Part shown: in pieces, positions 1-7,931 of the stretch
Numbering within the stretch: position 1 is the first letter of the stretch
How the letters are laid out: each line of letters opens with the position of its first letter
Assembly (NCBI RefSeq): GCF_947501405.1
Contig: NZ_CANMVK010000001.1
Coordinates: 1,426,001-1,490,000, forward strand
DNA length: 64,000 nucleotides
Reading direction: 5' to 3'
Source of the DNA: an uncultured Hoeflea sp.
GTDB lineage: Bacteria; Pseudomonadota; Alphaproteobacteria; Rhizobiales; Rhizobiaceae
Translations under genes and position numbers: made by a program
Notes under the pieces: generated by a model
Databases searched by the model: none
Told to the model about the DNA's origin: nothing
What the model saw: only the letters and a program-made list of their open reading frames with translations

Positions 1-102
1 CTCGCCACGATTGCGGTACTGGTGATCATATCGCTGAATCGGAGGATGACGCTCATCAACACGCCGGCTTCGCTCGGCAAATCATTCGTGCCGGAACGGT
101 AG
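1..102 (+). CDS. ABC transporter permease, C-terminal fragment (BMP-type importer)
   Basis: The first 33 codons in frame 1 run from the window edge to a TAG at 100-102. They encode a hydrophobic stretch (LATIAVLVIISL) followed by a polar tail ending in NTPASLGKSFVPER. This tail resembles the C-terminus of inner-membrane permeases of BMP/PnrA-type nucleoside importers, and the next gene is the matching binding protein. The rest of the gene lies outside the window, so the subfamily call rests on the tail and the neighbour. Confidence 0.7.
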   Translation, partial: LATIAVLVIISLNRRMTLINTPASLGKSFVPER

Positions 103-153
103 GCAAAAACTGCCGGCACGGGATCGAAAACCAAACCAGACAGGGTGAACACC

Positions 154-1233
154 ATGAAAAAAACACTTCTTGCTCTCGCCGCGGCCACAGCGCTCGCGGG
201 CCTTTCCGCACCGGCTACCGCCGAAGCAATGGACAAGGTCAAGGCCTGCTTCGTCTATGTCGGCCCGGTGGGCGATTTCGGCTGGTCGTACCAGCATGAT
301 CAGGGCCGCCTCTACGCCGAGGAGAAACTCGGGGACAAGCTGGAAACCGCCTATCTCGAAAGCGTGCCGGAAGGCTCGGATGCAGAGCGCGCCATCGAGC
401 GCTTCGCGCGGTCCGGCTGCAACATCATCTTCACGACCTCCTTCGGCTACATGGATCCAACCAACAAGATCGCCAAGGATTTCCCGGATGTGAAGTTCGA
501 ACATGCGACCGGCTACAAGCGCGAGCATGCGAATGTCGCCACTTACGATTCCAAATTCTTCCAGGGCCGCTACGTGCTCGGACAGATCGCAGCGAAGACA
601 TCGGAATCAGGCACGGCGGGCTACATCGCTTCGTTCCCGATCCCGGAAGTTGTGCAGGGCATCAACTCGTTCATGCTGGGGGCCCAGTCGGTTAATCCGG
701 ACTTCAAGCTGAAGGTCGTCTGGGTCAACACCTGGTTCGATCCGGGCAAGGAAGCTGACGCCGCCAAGGCGCTTCTCGACCAGGGCGCCGACATTTTGAC
801 CCAGCACACCGATTCCACCGCACCGATGCAGGTCGCAGCCGAGCGCGGCGCGAAGGCGTTTGGTCAGGCTTCCGACATGATCGCCTTCGGTCCGGAAACA
901 CAGCTGACCTCGATCATCGACGATTGGGCCCCGTATTATCTCGAGCGGATCTCCGCTGTTCTGGAAGGAACCTGGGAGCAATCGGCAACCTGGGCCGGTA
1001 TGGCCGAGGGTCACGTGGTGATGGCGCCCTACACCAACATGCCCGATGATGTGAAGGCGATGGCCGAAGAAACTGCAGCCAAGATCAAGTCCGGCGAGTT
1101 TCATCCGTTCACCGGACCGATCATGAAGCAGGACGGATCGGAATGGCTGGCCGAAGGCCAGGTGGCCGAAGACGGCGAACTGGCCGGGTTGAACTTCTAC
1201 GTCAAGGGCATCGACGACCAGTTGCCGCAGTAA
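154..1233 (+). CDS. BMP family ABC transporter substrate-binding protein
   Basis: Periplasmic binding protein (359 aa) of the basic membrane protein/PnrA family, which usually delivers purine nucleosides or related ligands to an ABC permease. The N-terminus (MKKTLLALAAATALAG, then APATAEA) is a Sec signal peptide with an AxA cleavage site and no lipobox. The mature part begins KACFVYVGPVGDFGWSYQHDQGR, in the family's usual style of a beta strand followed by a GD-x-GW motif. An AGGGTGA sequence sits about 6 nt before the ATG at 154; a GTG at 145 is the alternative start. It follows the permease end at 102, so it is probably the last gene of the importer operon. The ligand cannot be read from the sequence. 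Confidence 0.88.
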   Translation: MKKTLLALAAATALAGLSAPATAEAMDKVKACFVYVGPVGDFGWSYQHDQGRLYAEEKLGDKLETAYLESVPEGSDAERAIERFARSGCNIIFTTSFGYMDPTNKIAKDFPDVKFEHATGYKREHANVATYDSKFFQGRYVLGQIAAKTSESGTAGYIASFPIPEVVQGINSFMLGAQSVNPDFKLKVVWVNTWFDPGKEADAAKALLDQGADILTQHTDSTAPMQVAAERGAKAFGQASDMIAFGPETQLTSIIDDWAPYYLERISAVLEGTWEQSATWAGMAEGHVVMAPYTNMPDDVKAMAEETAAKIKSGEFHPFTGPIMKQDGSEWLAEGQVAEDGELAGLNFYVKGIDDQLPQ

Positions 1234-1265
1234 GGGTTTTTACCAACCACATCAGACAAGGATCA

Positions 1266-1291
1266 GGGGCGGCCTCGTGGCCGCCCCTTCT
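1266..1291 (+). terminator. Rho-independent terminator after the BMP binding protein
   Basis: GGGGCGGCC (1266-1274) and GGCCGCCCC (1279-1287) form a perfect 9-bp GC-rich stem with the 4-nt loop TCGT, followed by the T-rich TTCTCGTT. It lies 33 nt past the stop of the binding-protein gene. The minus-strand acyltransferase gene ends just beyond it at 1316, so the hairpin may serve both convergent units. Confidence 0.8.
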
Positions 1292-1315
1292 CGTTCCGGC
1301 ATGTTTTTTGTGGTG

Positions 1316-2446
1316 TTATTCCGCCGGAACTATCGGGTTGCGGCCGGTGCGCGGAAGAAAGCGCGCGGCAGGTGAAAACAGGCTGCGTACGATTTTGCGG
1401 CCGCTCGGCTCGACGACGGCATAGATCCACCAGCTCACCGCCATTGTGAGTACGGTCGCCAGCACTACGGCGGTCCATTTGCCGACACTCGGCGCGGTAA
1501 GATTGATCAGGATGTAGCCTGTGTTCTGGTGCACCAGATAGAGCGGGTAGCTGATGCCGCCCAGAACGAGCACCCAAGGGCGGACCGTCACCACTCGTCC
1601 GAGCAGCACCGCAAACAGGAACGAAGCGACGATGAAGAGATTGGCCAGAGCCATTTGATTGGCTGTCCCGCCTTCGCCGAGCCGGGCGATGACATCAAGG
1701 CGCTGCACTTCGACCGTGTGAAAGCTCATCGCCAGCGCCAACCCGGCCAGCACCAGCCGCAGGTTGGTGACGCCATGCGACGACAGCCGCCAGACCATGG
1801 CGCCGAAGGCGAAATAGGCGCCATATTCAGTCAGGAACAGAAGCTCCACGGGGCGGGAGCCCAACAGCAGGTTGTTGACGATCACCAGCGCCATCCACAC
1901 CGCAACGGCCTGATCGGTGTATCGCGGCACCACGCCGCTGAACAGCCCGATCATCACCCAGCCATAGAAGATCAGCTCGATGATGATCGACCAGTAGGCG
2001 CCATCCATGAAGGTTTGGCCGAAGAGGGGCGCAAGCATAGTGAGATTGGCCAACCAATGCACGAAATTGGTTGTAAGCGGCGGATGGGCCCACAGCGCCA
2101 TCATCACGGCGGTAATGGTCATGGCGACCAGATGCGCGGGATAAAGCCGGGCGACACGGCCGATGGCGAACCCGTACCAGTCGCGGCCCGAGGCCGACCA
2201 GATGATGACATAGCCGGAGATCATGAAAAACAGATTGACTCCGAGATAGCCGAAAGACACCGCCTGGCCCGCAGCACCGTAATCGACGCTGATAAATTCG
2301 GCATCGACCCCGCCGCGATAGAGAAAGTGATAGATCACCAGCGTCAACGCCGCGGCGAAGCGCAACAGATCCAGCATGCCATTGCGGTGATCGTTGGCGG
2401 CGGCATGTTGTGAGCTTGCGGACTTGCCCGGCAAGGATGTACGCAT
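1316..2446 (-). CDS. Acyltransferase family 3 membrane protein
   Basis: Integral membrane protein of the acyltransferase-3/OafA-NodX superfamily (376 aa), which transfers acetyl or other acyl groups to cell-surface sugars. After a short polar N-terminus the sequence reads NGMLDLLRFAAALTLVIYHF, the hallmark first helix with R and H positioned as in the family. About ten hydrophobic segments follow, including GYLGVNLFFMISGYVI and a late LGGISYPLYLVHQ motif. The ATG at 2446 is preceded by AAAAGGGAGATC, a good ribosome binding site; an upstream in-frame extension to 2704 has no family sequence and is rejected. The gene stands alone, so the acceptor molecule is unknown. Confidence 0.85.
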   Translation of the reverse strand: MRTSLPGKSASSQHAAANDHRNGMLDLLRFAAALTLVIYHFLYRGGVDAEFISVDYGAAGQAVSFGYLGVNLFFMISGYVIIWSASGRDWYGFAIGRVARLYPAHLVAMTITAVMMALWAHPPLTTNFVHWLANLTMLAPLFGQTFMDGAYWSIIIELIFYGWVMIGLFSGVVPRYTDQAVAVWMALVIVNNLLLGSRPVELLFLTEYGAYFAFGAMVWRLSSHGVTNLRLVLAGLALAMSFHTVEVQRLDVIARLGEGGTANQMALANLFIVASFLFAVLLGRVVTVRPWVLVLGGISYPLYLVHQNTGYILINLTAPSVGKWTAVVLATVLTMAVSWWIYAVVEPSGRKIVRSLFSPAARFLPRTGRNPIVPAE

Positions 2447-2663
2447 GGCGATCTCCCTTTTGAGATCACGCGACAATAGAGCAAACACAGATGCCGGGTT
2501 GAGGAACCCGGCATTAAGCTTAAGCGTCAAGGTTAAGCTGCGCTGCGCTGTGGGCCGCGGCAGCCGGATTTCATGGCCGAGGGGCACGGTTGCCAACAGG
2601 CTTTGTCGCCTGAACCAATCCTGCGCCAAATGGATGATGTGGCGCGCTGATCGGCCCTTCCGT

Positions 2664-4052
2664 TCAGACCATCTGGTGCTTGCGAACAGTATCCCACGCA
2701 TCATCGAGCGTCTTGCGGGCGCGGGCGATCAGGTCGTCCGTCTCCTCCTCGGTGATCACCAGAGGCGGCGAGATGATTAGGCTGTCGCGCACTGCGCGCA
2801 TCACCAGACCGTTGGCGAAGGAGTGATCGCGGGCAATGGTGCCGGCGGTTCCGACATCGCCGAAGCGTTTGCTCAGATCGGATTTGTCAGGGATGAGCTC
2901 CAAGGCTCCGACCAGGCCTTTCATGCGGGCCTCGCCGACCATGGGGTGATCGCCAAGCGCCAGCCAGCGCTCGCGGAAATAGGGACCGATCTTGTCCCGG
3001 ACCCGCTCAACGAGATTTTCACGCTTCATGATCTCTAGATTGGCGATTGCCGCCGCACAGGCAGCCGGATGCCCCGAATAGGTGTAGCCATGATAGAATT
3101 CCCCGCCTTTTTCATGCAGCACCTCGGCGATCCGGTCGGAGACAATGACGCCCCCCATCGGCAGATAGCCCGACGTCATGCCCTTGGCGATGGCCATCAG
3201 GTCGGGTTTGGTGCCGTAGGTGTCAGACCCGAACCATTCGCCGGTGCGCCCGAAGCCGCAGATCACTTCGTCGGAAACGAACAGGATATCGCGCTCCGCC
3301 AGAATGCGGCTGACTTCCGGCCAGTAGGTGTCAGGCGGGATGATGACGCCGCCAGCGCCCTGGATCGGCTCGGCGATGAAGGCTGCGATCTTGTCCTCGC
3401 CGATCTCGTCGATGGCGCGCGCCAGTTCGCGTGCGGCCCAGAGGCCGAATTCATCCTCGCTCATACCCGATTGCATACCCTCGCCGAACCAGTAGGGCTG
3501 GGCGATGTGGTGAATGCCGGGCACCGGCAGATCGCCCTGCTCGTGCATGCCGCCCATGCCGCCGAGCGACGCGCCTGCGACGGTGGAGCCGTGATAGGCG
3601 TTGTGACGGGCAATGATGGTTTTCTTGTCGGGCTTTCCCATGAGATCCCAGTAGACGCGAACCAGGCGGAAGATGGTGTCGTTGGCGTCCGACCCGGAGC
3701 CACCGTAAAACACCATGTTCATGTGCTCGGGCGCCAGATCGGCAATCATCTGCGAAAGTTCGATCACCGGCGTGTGCGTGGTTTTGAAGAAGGTGTTGTA
3801 GTAAGACAACTCGCTCATCTGGGCGCGGACTGCCTCGACAATCTCGTTTCGGCCATGACCGACATTGACGCACCACAAGCCCGCCATTCCATCGAGCATG
3901 CGGTTGCCGTCGGTATCCCAAAGCCATACACCGTCGGCGCGGGCGATCACCCGGCGTTCGTCGATTCCCAGCGCGCCATGATCGGTGAAGGGGTGGAGGT
4001 GGTGTTTGTGGTCCAGAGCCTTGAGATCGTGGGATGACACATTGACGCGCAT
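2664..4052 (-). CDS. Class III (omega) aminotransferase, PLP-dependent
   Basis: PLP enzyme of the class III aminotransferase family (462 aa), which moves an amino group from an omega-amine or beta-amino acid to pyruvate or a similar keto acid. Visible features are GGSGSDANDT at about 117-126 (cofactor phosphate binding), DEV at 261-263 (Asp contacting the pyridine nitrogen) and LMAIAKGMTSGYLP with the Schiff-base lysine at K290. The ATG at 4052 (MRVNVSSHD) fits the family start; 25 extra upstream codons do not. It diverges from a glutamine-synthetase-like gene at 4192. That pairing is typical of putrescine/polyamine catabolism (SpuC-like with PuuA-like). The exact substrate is an inference. 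Confidence 0.87.
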   Translation of the reverse strand: MRVNVSSHDLKALDHKHHLHPFTDHGALGIDERRVIARADGVWLWDTDGNRMLDGMAGLWCVNVGHGRNEIVEAVRAQMSELSYYNTFFKTTHTPVIELSQMIADLAPEHMNMVFYGGSGSDANDTIFRLVRVYWDLMGKPDKKTIIARHNAYHGSTVAGASLGGMGGMHEQGDLPVPGIHHIAQPYWFGEGMQSGMSEDEFGLWAARELARAIDEIGEDKIAAFIAEPIQGAGGVIIPPDTYWPEVSRILAERDILFVSDEVICGFGRTGEWFGSDTYGTKPDLMAIAKGMTSGYLPMGGVIVSDRIAEVLHEKGGEFYHGYTYSGHPAACAAAIANLEIMKRENLVERVRDKIGPYFRERWLALGDHPMVGEARMKGLVGALELIPDKSDLSKRFGDVGTAGTIARDHSFANGLVMRAVRDSLIISPPLVITEEETDDLIARARKTLDDAWDTVRKHQMV

Positions 4053-4191
4053 TGTTTTTTTCCTGATTGGTTTGTGGCAAAGGTCGGTCGCAATTCGGTT
4101 TGACCTTTGATCTGACTGTGTGCACAAATTTTAAGCGCGGACAAGCGCGGCGGGGTCCGCCCGGGGCGGCGATTGAGAGTCCTGAAGGGAC

Positions 4192-5580
4192 ATGGGTGAC
4201 ATCATGCGCGAGAGCGCCGGAGTAGAGACGACAACGACCGACATTCCCAGCAACGACGAAGCCGAAGCCTTTCTGGCCAGGCATTCCGACATCGAATCGG
4301 TGGACTTCCTGATCCCCGATATCAATGGGGTGATGCGCGGTAAATGGGGTCCGGCAGAGGCGCTGTCCAAGGTTGGACATCCAGGCATCAATATGCCGCT
4401 TTCGATCTTCGGGCTCGACATCTGGGGCAGGGAGGTCGAATCCACCGGCATCCACATCGAAACCGGAGATATCGACGGCTATTGCCGATCCATTGCCGGC
4501 CGGATCAACCGCGCGCCCTGGTCGCCGCGGCCCTCGGCGCAGGTGCTGATGTCGATGTACACCGAATCGGGTGAGCCCTACGAGATCGATCCCCGCAACG
4601 CGCTTCAACGGGTGATGGACCGGTTCTCTGCCAAAGGCTTGCGGCCGGTCACGGCGTTTGAGCTGGAGTTTTATCTGGTCGATCCGGCGGTGTTTCAAAG
4701 TTCGGGGCGGATGGGCAAGGACCACGGGCCAGGTCCGGATCAGCAGCATATGTATTCGCTGTCCGAGCTGCGCGGCCAGAGCGAATTGTTCGCCGAAATC
4801 CGATCCGCAGCAATCGAGCAGGGTCTGCCGATCGACACCATCATCAAGGAAGCGGCGCCAGGCCAATTCGAGGTCAATCTCAAACATCGCGACGATGCAA
4901 TGGCCGCTGCCGATGACACCGTGCTGCTGCGCCGGCTGATCACCGAATGCGCCCACAAGCACGGGCTGCGCGCAACCTTCATGGCCAAACCTTTCCTTGA
5001 GTGGCCAGGCAATGGCATGCATGTGCACGCCTCCATCATCGATGCCAATGGCGACAACATTTTTGCAGGCGAAGCAGGGGATCAACGGCTTCAGCACGCC
5101 GCGGCGGGCCTGCTTGCGACGCTGAAAGACACGTTGCTGCTCTACATCCCCGGGTTCAATGGATACCGCAGGCTGCAGCCCGGCTCTTACGCGCCGACGC
5201 GCATCGCCTGGGGCCGCAACAATCGTTCCGTAGTGGTGCGGGTGCCGGCGTCGGACGACAAGGCCCGGCGACTGGAGCACCGCATGTCGGGCGCGGACGC
5301 CAATCCCTATTTTGTGCTTGCAGGCGTGCTTGGCGGCATGCTTGAGGGGCTTGAAAGCGCCATGGCGCCGCCGCCGCCGGTGGAGGGCAATGCTTACAAT
5401 GTACCTTTGCCGCAATTGTCCGACGATATGGACGATGCGATCGAGGATTTCGAGCGTTCGGATTTTATCCGGCGTCTTTTCGGGCCCGAGTTGCGGCGGA
5501 TTTTTGCGGAGATCAAACGCGAGGAACTCAAGGCTTTCGACAACGAAATCACCCCGCTCGAACGCTCGACTTATCTTTAG
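4192..5580 (+). CDS. Glutamine synthetase family protein (gamma-glutamylamine synthetase-like)
   Basis: ATP-dependent ligase of the GlnA superfamily (462 aa). The beta-grasp part contains VDFLIPDINGVMRGKW, and the catalytic barrel contains NGMHVHASI and LQPGSYAPTRIAWGRNNRS. It lacks the C-terminal adenylylation-tyrosine region of true type I glutamine synthetase, and it sits beside an omega-aminotransferase. Both points favour a PuuA/GlnA3-like enzyme that gamma-glutamylates amines such as putrescine, over the main ammonia-assimilating enzyme. GAAGGGA lies about 5 nt before the ATG at 4192. The 139-bp gap to the divergent aminotransferase must hold both promoters. Substrate specificity is inferred from context only. 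Confidence 0.85.
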   Translation: MGDIMRESAGVETTTTDIPSNDEAEAFLARHSDIESVDFLIPDINGVMRGKWGPAEALSKVGHPGINMPLSIFGLDIWGREVESTGIHIETGDIDGYCRSIAGRINRAPWSPRPSAQVLMSMYTESGEPYEIDPRNALQRVMDRFSAKGLRPVTAFELEFYLVDPAVFQSSGRMGKDHGPGPDQQHMYSLSELRGQSELFAEIRSAAIEQGLPIDTIIKEAAPGQFEVNLKHRDDAMAAADDTVLLRRLITECAHKHGLRATFMAKPFLEWPGNGMHVHASIIDANGDNIFAGEAGDQRLQHAAAGLLATLKDTLLLYIPGFNGYRRLQPGSYAPTRIAWGRNNRSVVVRVPASDDKARRLEHRMSGADANPYFVLAGVLGGMLEGLESAMAPPPPVEGNAYNVPLPQLSDDMDDAIEDFERSDFIRRLFGPELRRIFAEIKREELKAFDNEITPLERSTYL

Positions 5581-5657
5581 GAACATGCAAGAGGGTTTTT
5601 TGCGCGGGAACCACACAGGGCGTATGATCCGTCAATGACAGATTGCCGAAACACGAT

Positions 5658-5671
5658 TTGATCTAGGACAA
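5658..5671 (+). promoter_or_regulatory. Candidate FNR/FixK-type box upstream of hemA
   Basis: TTGATCTAGGACAA matches the TTG-N8-CAA frame and 8 of the 10 specified bases of the anaerobox TTGAT-N4-ATCAA. It lies 113 nt before the hemA ATG. FNR/FixK-family control of ALAS-type hemA is known in several alphaproteobacteria, so position and sequence agree. No clear -35/-10 was identified to fix the activator geometry. Confidence 0.5.
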
Positions 5672-5784
5672 GGATAAGCAGGGGGGCGCTATGCGACTAT
5701 ATGCCTGCCGCCGTCAGCGGACTTTTCGGCTTGACGCTCGCAGAGATGTTTCGCATCTTGTTTGGGATATATAGGGTAAACACT

Positions 5785-7002
5785 ATGAATTTTGAAGCGT
5801 TCTTCGAGGAAAAGCTGGGCGGTCTGCACGAAGCAGGCAATTACCGGGTTTTTGCTGACATCGAACGGCATGCAGGCGGTTTTCCGCGCGCCACACGTTA
5901 CCGCGCTGACGGTTCCACACAAGATGTGACGGTCTGGTGTTCCAATGACTATCTGGGCATGGGCCAGAACCCGCTGGTCACCGGCGCCATGAAGGAAGCG
6001 ATTGAACGCTGCGGCGCAGGCGCTGGCGGCACGCGCAATATCTCCGGCACGAATCACTACCATGTGCTGCTTGAGCGCGAACTGGCGGATCTGCACAACA
6101 AGGAAGATGCGCTGATCTTCACCTCGGGCTATGTGTCCAACTGGGCGGCGCTTGGCACCCTTGCGTCCAAAATTCCAGGCCTGATCGTCTATTCCGACGC
6201 GCTCAATCACGCCTCCATGATTGAAGGAATTCGCCATTCGCGCTGTGAAAAACGCGTGTTCAAGCACAATGACCCCGAAGATCTGCGCCGTCTTATGGCG
6301 CTCGATGATCCGGATGCACCAAAGATGGTGGCCTTCGAGAGTGTCTACTCGATGGATGGCGACATCGCGCCAATCGCCGATCTGTGCGACGTGGCCGATG
6401 AATTCGGCGCCATGACCTATCTCGACGAGGTTCATGCGGTCGGCATGTATGGTCCACGCGGCGGCGGCATCGCCGAGCGCGAAGGCCTGATGGACCGGCT
6501 GACCGTGATCGAGGGCACGCTGGGCAAGGCATTCGGCGTCATGGGCGGATACATCACCGGATCGCGCGCACTGTGTGATTTCGTGCGCAGCTTCGCCTCG
6601 GGCTTTATTTTCACCACTGCATTGCCACCAGCGCTCGCAGCCGGTGCGGCAGCTTCGATTCGCCACCTCAAGGCAAGCGAGCTGGAGCGCCGCAGACACC
6701 AGGACGCTGTCGCCAAGGTTCGCAAGGCACTCGAGGCCCATGGCATTCCGCACATGCCCAATCCCAGCCACATCGTGCCGGTGATGGTGGGCAACGCTTC
6801 CAAGTGCAAATGGATTTCCGATGTGCTGATGGACAATCACGGCATCTATGTGCAGCCGATCAACTATCCGACGGTTCCGGTCAAGACCGAACGGCTCAGG
6901 ATCACGCCGACCCCGATGCACACCGATGGCGACATCCAGCATCTTGCAGGCGCGCTCAACGAGCTGTGGTCGCAATGCGCACTGGCGCGGGCGGTCGCCT
7001 AA
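5785..7002 (+). CDS. hemA: 5-aminolevulinate synthase
   Basis: Cytoplasmic PLP enzyme (405 aa) that condenses glycine with succinyl-CoA to 5-aminolevulinate, the first step of tetrapyrrole synthesis by the Shemin route of alphaproteobacteria. The start [11 protein letters not shown] and [11 protein letters not shown] are typical of rhizobial [26 protein letters not shown] and the cofactor lysine in EGTLGKAFG (K248, the same number as in Rhodobacter capsulatus ALAS) are all present. The ATG at 5785 is chosen over an in-frame extension to 5701 because the family begins here. An FNR/FixK-like box lies upstream. Heme made by this pathway and siroheme made by the cysG product at 50839-52284 share downstream precursors. 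Confidence 0.96.
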   Translation: MNFEAFFEEKLGGLHEAGNYRVFADIERHAGGFPRATRYRADGSTQDVTVWCSNDYLGMGQNPLVTGAMKEAIERCGAGAGGTRNISGTNHYHVLLERELADLHNKEDALIFTSGYVSNWAALGTLASKIPGLIVYSDALNHASMIEGIRHSRCEKRVFKHNDPEDLRRLMALDDPDAPKMVAFESVYSMDGDIAPIADLCDVADEFGAMTYLDEVHAVGMYGPRGGGIAEREGLMDRLTVIEGTLGKAFGVMGGYITGSRALCDFVRSFASGFIFTTALPPALAAGAAASIRHLKASELERRRHQDAVAKVRKALEAHGIPHMPNPSHIVPVMVGNASKCKWISDVLMDNHGIYVQPINYPTVPVKTERLRITPTPMHTDGDIQHLAGALNELWSQCALARAVA

Positions 7003-7036
7003 GGGCACACGCTTCCCATTCGAGATCTAGTCCGCT

Positions 7037-7089
7037 CGGGTCAATTAGACCCGCGCACAATAGCAGCACGCATCTGAAGAGGTGCGTGC
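7037..7089. repeat. Two inverted repeats between hemA and the ArsR gene
   Basis: CGGGTC-aatta-GACCCG (7037-7053, 6-bp arms) and GCACGCA-N10-TGCGTGC (7066-7072 with 7083-7089, 7-bp arms) lie just after the hemA stop, between convergent genes. Neither is followed by a clear T run on either strand. They may end or stabilise the two transcripts, but this is not a textbook terminator. Confidence 0.4.
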
Positions 7090-7158
7090 GCGTGTATTAA
7101 AGCTTTGATTTCGTATGAATTTCTGCAGTTAGGCGCAGTTGGCTCGCGGACCCGCTGA

Positions 7159-7512
7159 TCAGTCTTGCGCGGCCCCGCGCACCGGCGCGCAGAACAGGGT
7201 ATAGAGCGTGCCGATCACCGACGAGACTTCGTGATTGAGGATGGAGTAATAGATCATCCGGCCTTCGCGCCGGGTTTGCACCAGCCCGTCAAGCCGCAAT
7301 CGCGCCAGCTGCTGCGACACCGCAGCCTGCGGCATCGACAGGATTTCCTCAAGCTCGGAGACCGACTTTTCGCCCTCCGAGAGAATGCAAAGAATCATCA
7401 GCCGGGTTTCATGGCTCAGGGACTTGAGCAGTTCACTGGCCTTTCGCGCCTGTTCGAAAAGCAGGTTGAACTCGTCTTCGTTCATGTCCGGCTTGATTTG
7501 CGGCAGAGTCAT
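7159..7512 (-). CDS. ArsR/SmtB family repressor, BigR/SqrR-like persulfide sensor candidate
   Basis: Winged-helix repressor of 117 aa. The core reads ASELLKSLSHETRLMILCIL, then the HTH SMPQAAVSQQLARLRLDGLV and the wing TRREGRMIYYSI. Cysteines sit at residues 42 (LMILC) and 108 (LYTLFC). This matches the cysteine pair of BigR and SqrR, which form a polysulfide bridge and release DNA when reactive sulfur is present. No CxC or DxHxxH metal motif of classic ArsR or SmtB is visible. No BigR-type target (sulfide:quinone reductase or persulfide dioxygenase) lies next to it: hemA converges on it and the macroglobulin gene diverges from it 419 bp away. The function is inferred from the cysteine pattern. 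Confidence 0.8.
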   Translation of the reverse strand: MTLPQIKPDMNEDEFNLLFEQARKASELLKSLSHETRLMILCILSEGEKSVSELEEILSMPQAAVSQQLARLRLDGLVQTRREGRMIYYSILNHEVSSVIGTLYTLFCAPVRGAAQD

Positions 7513-7931
7513 GATTGTTCGCTCGAATACATAGATGTCCTTTTATAGAGAACTGCCATCGCCGTGGGAAGGGGACATGGACGGCCTGCGCCGATTGGCC
7601 CCTGCCGCAATAGCTGGACAAGCCATGGCACGCGTCGGCATCAACGACAACGATCCGCCGATCAACGACGTCAATTCTGTGCTTTTGCCGCCCTCTGGCG
7701 TATGATTGAGGCTTAAAACCAGGCGATCGGCGCAGCGCTCCGCGTCGAATCAGCCGCTCCCGGTCGCCCATGGCTAAGGCCAAGGCGGACAAATACCTTG
7801 CCCGTGACCGCAATCCGGTCCTACTCTTGGCTTTTACTGGTCTGTCCCACACTCATTTGGCGACCGAGCAACGTGCAGGTGGGAGCAGCATTGCAGTATG
7901 CGCCCGAATAAATGCGGCGCGGGAGGTTTTG
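7513..7931. other. Intergenic region between the ArsR gene and the macroglobulin gene
   Basis: This 419-bp stretch separates two divergent genes and must hold both promoters. No open frame in it looks like a protein; an in-frame extension of the macroglobulin gene back to 7770 has no signal-peptide logic. Short symmetric elements next to the ArsR start (ACAT-ag-ATGT near 7530-7539) could belong to its operator, but the evidence is weak. No RNA gene or clear terminator was seen. Confidence 0.5.

Noticed and set aside
1529-2413. Plus-strand frame of 294 codons, His/Gln-rich
   Set aside because: Antisense shadow of the acyltransferase gene, whose membrane helices are clear; the His/Gln richness mirrors hydrophobic codons on the other strand.
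3451-5616. Minus-strand open frame of 721 codons antisense to the glutamine-synthetase-like gene
   Set aside because: It overlaps two well-supported genes, begins without a ribosome binding site and has low-complexity Arg/His/Gly content with no domain. GC-rich DNA gives long antisense frames.
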